From Whalleya microplaca (Eukaryota; Ascomycota; Sordariomycetes; Xylariales; Xylariaceae): a stretch of 64,000 nucleotides of DNA. The stretch spans positions 248,001 through 312,000 of the forward strand of contig MU385729.1 in NCBI GenBank assembly GCA_022497155.1, written 5' to 3'. This document shows, piece by piece, positions 58,815 to 64,000 of this stretch; within the stretch, counting starts at the first letter, position 1, and every line of letters starts with the position of its first letter. Position numbers and translations under genes: made by a program. Under the pieces are notes generated by a model, which made no database searches, was not told where the DNA came from, and worked only from the letters and a program-made list of their open reading frames with translations.

Positions 58815-59121
58815 CCATTGCGCGCCGACCACACACAGTGAAGCATCCCTCCGCAGTTGAGCCCTGCCCTGCCCAATTGAATTGAATCCTCTATCTGGAA
58901 AGCTCCACAATATCGTGAGTAGGTTAGGTAGGTACATAACTCCGTACTGCGATGTACATACTGAACAAGCAGAACTGCGAGACCACAACTTGGCTGCTTG
59001 GCTGGATGGCTGGATGGCTGGCTGGCTGCGCTATTACATGTATGTATGTACCAACTCCCACTACCTACCAGACGCTTTTGCATACTTCGTATCTCCAATT
59101 ATTATTAGTTCAGTGACTTAC

Positions 59122-59153
59122 CTACCTAACCGACTACCTAACCGACTACCTAA
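59122..59153. repeat. 12-bp tandem repeat CTACCTAACCGA
   Basis: Two full copies and a partial third of CTACCTAACCGA, upstream of the kinase gene. It belongs to the CCTACCTA motif class scattered through the spacers of this window. Confidence 0.75.
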
Positions 59154-59554
59154 TCTACATACCTACTCTGCTGCTGTACTGTATCGTATGCATGTACCTG
59201 TCTGTATGTATGTACATCCGTACATACAACACCGTCTTGTTCCACCTAGACACTTCCAATCTTGAACCTTTTCACTCTTTAATCTTTTTTATTCATCCAA
59301 GCGGCCAGCCTCAGTCTGCCACTTTCTCTCTGCTGCAACATTATCAAAAGGGGCTCGTCACCTCCCTCTGATCTCTTCCGAACCTCCTACTATACAACTC
59401 TGTTGCTTGATAGGTTGATAGGCGTGCGTTGTCCTCGGGTCTCTCCTCCAGTCGCCAACCGTTGAAGTCGCTGTCAACAACAGAATCGTCGAATCTTCCC
59501 AGTACTGAATACAACCCGAACCGCAAACCCTCCAACCCCCGACCGCCGCTCCCA

Positions 59555-61622
59555 ATGGGCAATAGCCAAGGCAAACCCGTTGACCTCAACGGCGAAGGTA
59601 TGTTCCTGCATTTTCGAAAGGGGGCCCAATTGTCCCGGATCGGCCACTTCTTTCCCTATCAGCCAACTCCTTCGCCCCCCCCTCTGATCTTCGTCCCGTT
59701 GCTGCATGTGTTGGGTTGGGCTTGCTGACCGAATGCCTGTGGCTGCTCCCAGTTAACCTTAACCATTTTCGATTGCTACGAGTGGTCGGCAGGGGCGCTT
59801 TTGGAAAAGTTCGGATAGTCGAGAGAAAAGACACCGGCTTGTCCTTTGCCCTCAAGTATATCCGCAAAGATGAGGGTACGTTGCCCTTGAACATAATCCG
59901 AGATGTGCGGTTGAACACACCATTGACTTGTCTCTCGCCTCTCTAGTTGTGCGGTCCGAAAGTGTACGGAATATCATACGAGAGCGGCGCATGCTCGAGC
60001 ACGTGAATCACCCATTCATCTGTAACTTGCGTTACAGTTTTCAAGATATCGAATACATGTATGCTCAAAACTGTTTCTTGGTCTAACTGGCCCGGAAGAC
60101 GAGCTAATAACTGGCACGAATAGGTACCTCGTAGTTGATTTGATGAGTGGTGGCGACCTCCGTTTCCACATATCGAGGAAGACTTTCACCGAAGATGCGG
60201 TGCGCTTTTGGATTGCCGAGCTGGGTTGTGCACTCAGATATATCCACGGACAGGGCATCATACATAGGGATGTGAAACCGGACAATGTGCTTTTAGACGC
60301 CGATGGCCATGTCCATTTGACCGATTTTGTAAGTTGGCTCCTATACTCCCCAGCTCATGGCTCTTGGGGTTAACCACCGTCGTCTAGAATGTCGCATCAG
60401 ATGTCATACCCGGCAAGGTCCTGTCCAGCAAATCAGGAACTCTAGCATATCTTGCCCCTGAAGTCTACGGGGGCAAGGGTTATGATGTCAGAGCTGATTG
60501 GTGGTCACTTGGTGTGTTATTCTATGAATGCATATACAACAAGGTACGAAATGAATCACTGGGAAGACGCTGGGCTCTGGCAGACTGCTTACTACTATTA
60601 TAGAGGCCTTTCGAGGGCAACTCAGAATCTACCTTGACAAATGTTATTCTCGCGGCGAATCCAAAATTTCCTGTCACACAACCACCTGTTACATTACTCT
60701 GTCTATATGCTATTGGCGCTGCTTTGAATCCGGATCCAAACAAGAGACTAGGCTCCACCTGGCAGAGCTTTATCAACGAACCCTTCTTCCAACCGATTGA
60801 CTTCGAGTCCCTGGAGAAAAAGGAACTGGAGCCTGTATTTATCCCATCGGCCGACAAGACCAACTTCGATGCCACGTATGACCTCGAAGAGTTGCTGCTA
60901 GAAGAAGCGCCATTGGAGGCGAGGGCGCGGAGACAGAAGCCGAGGGAAAAGTTAAAGGATGACGCCACCGAGAAGGAGATCCGAGAAGAGGAACTATATC
61001 GCACGATCGAGCGGGACTTCCAACCATTCGATTACACTGTGGCTGCCTATAAGAAGTCCGTAACTCTAGATCATCTCACCAGCACTTTAGCTAACAATGA
61101 AGCAGAATTACCGCAATGCAAGATGACGGCTCTAAGGCTGATGCTACTCCCGCTCGAGACAATCTAGAGCCTCAAGCCATAACTACCGATGAGGCCACAA
61201 TCGCTCCGAGAACCAATGGCGCAGCACCGCCATCACATCAGGCTCCGCCTCTACAGGAATCACCATCTATAGACAAGTTCTATCCGAACAACGCTCGCTC
61301 GGGCAAGAATGCGCAAAGAGCGCCAGCATACCCCTCACCATACTCCAAGAGCAATTCCCAGCCGTCAGGGCCATCAGGGATAAAGGTTAAGTCGCCGACC
61401 GGTGGCATATCTGTGACGTTAGAGGATACGGGCAGCTGGTCGGACTTGGCGCGTAGAGATGCTACTTTGCCCGCCGATGCAAATGCCATTAACGATGATA
61501 AGTCTGGCTCGGGAGGCGGTAGCGTTTTTGGACTTTTTGGCCGAAAGAAAAGGGGCCACAGCCCAAAGCCGAAAGAGAGAGGGGTCCTGGGTAAAGAAGG
61601 AGCACGGCAAGTCATCGGCTGA
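59555..61622 (+). CDS. YANK/STK32-type AGC serine/threonine kinase
   Basis: Exons 59555..59597, 59753..59875, 59947..60058, 60124..60328, 60388..60543, 60604..61059 and 61137..61622 give 526 residues. MGNSQGK gives a Gly2 N-myristoylation signal, as in animal YANK kinases. The kinase domain has GRGAFGKV (27-34), K49 in [14 protein letters not shown] (140-147), DFN (160-162) in place of DFG as in the YANK family, and LAPE (183-186). An AGC-like tail with [17 protein letters not shown] follows, and the disordered end finishes [16 protein letters not shown]. pombe Ppk33 is of this type. The last join is uncertain. The best 47-nt intron (GTAACT...GCTAAC...GCAG, 61060-61105) leads at once to a stop, while the in-frame solution needs a TAAG acceptor at 61136. 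Reading through without splicing ends at 61167. Substrates are unknown. Confidence 0.88.
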
Positions 61623-63021
61623 GGTGGTTTTTTCGTATCGTTTTCCAGGATATTCCGCACGCATCGGTAGGTTTTTGGCACCTAGAGCAGGCGGGGTGAC
61701 ATTTTTCATGGGGGCTTTATATGGCGATTATACCCACTCTCCCATTCCCGAGAGTTTACGTGCAAACATTGGAGGACCCGGGCCGGCCGGCCGGTTTCTC
61801 TGGAGCAACATTTCAGGTCGTTCAATTTAATCATCGGCGGACAACTTGGATCAGCTCCACCCTCTCGGCATCTTGCATCTCTTCAGGTTGGCTCCCAGTA
61901 CTAGTCGACAATACTATCTACGATCAATATATAAAATCAGCATTGAGCCTCTTTTTTTGAGCCCCAGTGAGGGGATATTCCTTCGCAAGAGGCGACCGAC
62001 ATCGCAAAGCCGACTCGCCATAGAAATCGCACAGTCCTCGGCGTCGTGTAACAGTGTATAGCAATTTTCTGGTGAAGTGCTTCTCCGAAATGGATCAAAA
62101 CCCATCCTTGAAATCGCTTACGGTCGGGGAAAACCAAAGGCCAGGCCCTGCGACCCGAGCATGTCGGAGTCAGAATCATGGACCACACGTAACTTGGCCC
62201 GTCCTCTTCGGTCCGGCGATGGCCGCTCCTAGTTACATGAGGGGAGGGGCAGTGCCACCATACCCGTCGAGAGGAGAGATGCATATGCATTACACGCGGC
62301 ATATACCTGGTGTTTGGGGGGCGGTGTTCAAGGCCAGGCTAGGCCCGGGGTCAAGGGGGGTGAGGCCTCTTTCGGAGAGCATGAAATTCAAAGAAATCCA
62401 ACCTAACAGCATCTAAAGTGTCCGAATTATTGTCTTCATCCTCGGTGAACGAATTGCTTGATCTGCCTTGTCCCGGTACATCGACGTGTCTTGACTAGTC
62501 ATTTCCAAGGCCGACTTGTTCGGCTGTGGTGTATTAACTCTGCTCGGAATCTTTGGTAGCGGCATCAGCATACATGTTCCGGGTTGTTTTCACTGCCTTT
62601 CCAAAAGAGTGAGGGCCCATGGTTCCTCTTATTAACGAGTCTTCGAAACTCTGAAGATGCGACTGTGCCAAATGTGAACATCACTCTCAACTTGTACTGG
62701 CTAGTCTGGCTTGTGAACAAGCATCTGAGATGTGAAGGCCAATGGCTATCAGCTCAGCGTTACATACTGACCAAGCACCGAACGCCACTTAATCTATAAT
62801 CAGGTATCACCACCCAATGAAGAGTGGCTTATCGTAAAAGAGGTCTCCCTAAGAAGTAAATACGGAATATGCACGGATGCCTCAGGCGGAAAGCGCAGCA
62901 TGCTCGATCGAGTATATAGATAGCTAACCCCGCCCGACTCGCAGCCTCGCGACGAAGAACTACTTGACCATCCGATTTGCCTCTATGTGGTCACCTAAAA
63001 TCATCTGAAAATCTTAGGATA
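61623..63021. other. Intergenic, kinase gene to HET gene
   Basis: The first few hundred bases are probably the kinase 3' UTR. No gene is supportable. A G-rich patch (62310-62365) and AT-rich DNA follow. The HET gene promoter presumably lies in the last 500 bases. Confidence 0.6.
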
Positions 63022-64000
63022 ATGGACCAATACGAGTATACGCCGCTAGACCACGAGACGGACGATATACGTCTCGTCACCATCCTGCCCGGAGAGTTTG
63101 ACGACCCGATCCGAATCCGGATCACTCACGGGTCGCTTGGTCTGCCTTTCCACGATGAGAAGTCGAACCGACGGTTGCCGTTGAAGGAGATACGAAAGAC
63201 CCTGCCGGAGAAATGGAGGGCCTATGAGACTTTGGAGGGACGTGTGCTTTTCGAAGATCGTCGTGATGGACGCACTACCTGGATCCACCCGGATCCAAGC
63301 GTACAACGCGATCTATATGATCCTATTCTCGATGAGCGACACGGTCAATCTCGGCTTGGCTACGAGGCCTTATCCTATGTATGGGGTTCCCCGAATAAGC
63401 AGGATACGGTGATAGTAGATAGCGCAACCGAGCAGAGGGAGTACATATTAGGCATTACCTACAATCTCGCGGAAGCAATGCGACACCTCCGATACAACAA
63501 CAATCGCTCTCGAGTTATGTGGATTGATGCTATCTGCATCAACCAGCGCGACAACGAGGAACGAAATAATCAGGTCAAACGCATGGACCAGATCTTCAGC
63601 CTTGCCTCGAGGGTCGTGGCCTGGCTTGGGCCGAGCTTTCCGAATAGTACACTCGCTCTCGAGACACTAGATCATCTCGGTAGACAGGTCGAATTCACGC
63701 GTCATAGGTTGCTATTACCCTCTCCTGGCGCCGCAACGGATTGGTATAATTTGGAGACCACTTTGTCTTGCAGCATGGATGTGTGGAATGCGATAGGCCG
63801 GCTGTGTATGCAACCCTGGTTCTACCGATTATGGATTGTACAAGAGATAGGCTTCGCAAATGCTCGGTCTGTCCTGCAATGCGGGAGGGATGAAATCCTT
63901 TGGCCTCTGTTTCGCAAAGCAATTGAGTGCATTCATTCAAAGGAAGGCGCACCTACGGGTGTGAAAGAATATATCGGTATAGTGTTTTTATTATGTTCAG
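63022..64000 (+). CDS. HET-domain protein with N-terminal WW module (partial)
   Basis: The frame is open from the ATG at 63022 to the end of the window, about 326 codons, so the gene is cut. It begins MDQYEYTPLDHETDDIRLVT. Residues 61-92 form a WW-like module: LPEKW (W65), GRVLFEDR, then TTWIHPDP (W87, P90). The HET domain begins at about residue 114 with YEALSYVWGS, followed by NLAEAMRHLR, VMWIDAICINQRD (core motif) and WFYRLWIVQEI. HET domains trigger cell death in vegetative incompatibility in Podospora and Neurospora, and bacterial relatives occur in anti-phage defence. Many fungal HET genes are of unknown specificity. GTATAG at 63976 could start an intron. The C-terminal part is not visible. 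Confidence 0.9.
   Translation, partial: MDQYEYTPLDHETDDIRLVTILPGEFDDPIRIRITHGSLGLPFHDEKSNRRLPLKEIRKTLPEKWRAYETLEGRVLFEDRRDGRTTWIHPDPSVQRDLYDPILDERHGQSRLGYEALSYVWGSPNKQDTVIVDSATEQREYILGITYNLAEAMRHLRYNNNRSRVMWIDAICINQRDNEERNNQVKRMDQIFSLASRVVAWLGPSFPNSTLALETLDHLGRQVEFTRHRLLLPSPGAATDWYNLETTLSCSMDVWNAIGRLCMQPWFYRLWIVQEIGFANARSVLQCGRDEILWPLFRKAIECIHSKEGAPTGVKEYIGIVFLLCS

Larger units (their letters stand above)
52244..59554. other. Gene-poor region of 7.3 kb, including niiA promoter
   Basis: The first ~700 bases are the niiA promoter. From 53 kb to 59.5 kb the DNA is AT-rich and I support no gene. The longest frame (about 195 codons on the minus strand, 55572-56159) has no recognisable motif or splice context. 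Short tandem repeats occur near 58761 and 59122, and GGCTGGAT-type repeats near 59000. Pyrimidine-rich DNA from 59260 to 59340 is probably the start region of the kinase gene. Confidence 0.5.

Overview
This is nuclear DNA of a filamentous ascomycete (Pezizomycotina, most likely a Sordariomycete; the class is an inference). Genes are split by short GT-AG introns, mostly 44-155 nt, with CTAAC/CTGAC-like branch sites. Proteins match Pezizomycotina families (L-galactonate dehydratase, Pex20, CPC1/GCN4, fused siroheme nitrite reductase, a NACHT NLR, a HET-domain protein). Gene ends are separated by AT-rich spacers rich in a TACCTAGGTA-type motif. I found no transposase, reverse transcriptase, rRNA, CRISPR array or convincing tRNA. 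Exon structures were built by hand from splice signals and family alignment. For every complete spliced gene the summed exons are divisible by three.

Layout. 0.8-2.3 kb: L-galactonate dehydratase (+). 2.5-10.1 kb: a head-to-head pair, a 1620-residue NACHT NLR (-) and a 607-residue AAA ATPase (+), sharing a 471-bp start region. 11.0-12.8 kb: a flavoprotein/F-box/ankyrin-like fusion (-). 14.6-16.0 kb: a Whi2-like BTB protein (-) with no AUG where its reading frame begins. 18.0-19.1 kb: SEC13 (-), divergent from PEX20 (+) at 20.1-21.4 kb. 26.1-27.7 kb: CPC1/GCN4 bZIP factor (+), with a Gcn4-type site and an upstream ORF in front. 30.7-33.1 kb: GCN20-type ABC-F ATPase (-). 39.5-43.1 kb: a 1110-residue low-complexity protein (+). 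45.3-47.2 kb: beta-tubulin (+). 48.7-52.2 kb: nitrite reductase (-), with a NirA/NIT4-type site next to a GATA site upstream. 59.6-61.6 kb: a YANK/STK32-type AGC kinase (+). 63.0-64.0 kb: a HET-domain protein with an N-terminal WW module (+), cut by the window end.

How they fit together. Most genes are unrelated housekeeping functions (sugar-acid catabolism, COPII coat, peroxisome import, cytoskeleton, nitrate assimilation). Two groupings stand out. CPC1/GCN4 and GCN20, respectively the output transcription factor and an upstream activator of general amino-acid control, lie 3 kb apart tail to tail. The NLR/AAA pair and the WW-HET gene are accessory, self/non-self-recognition-type genes set among conserved genes. 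Two long gene-poor stretches (about 33.1-39.5 kb and 52.2-59.6 kb) hold no supportable gene.

The best candidates for something undescribed are the NLR/AAA divergent pair with its unclassified C-terminal module, and the flavoprotein-F-box-ankyrin fusion, whose decarboxylase signature has lost its asparagine.
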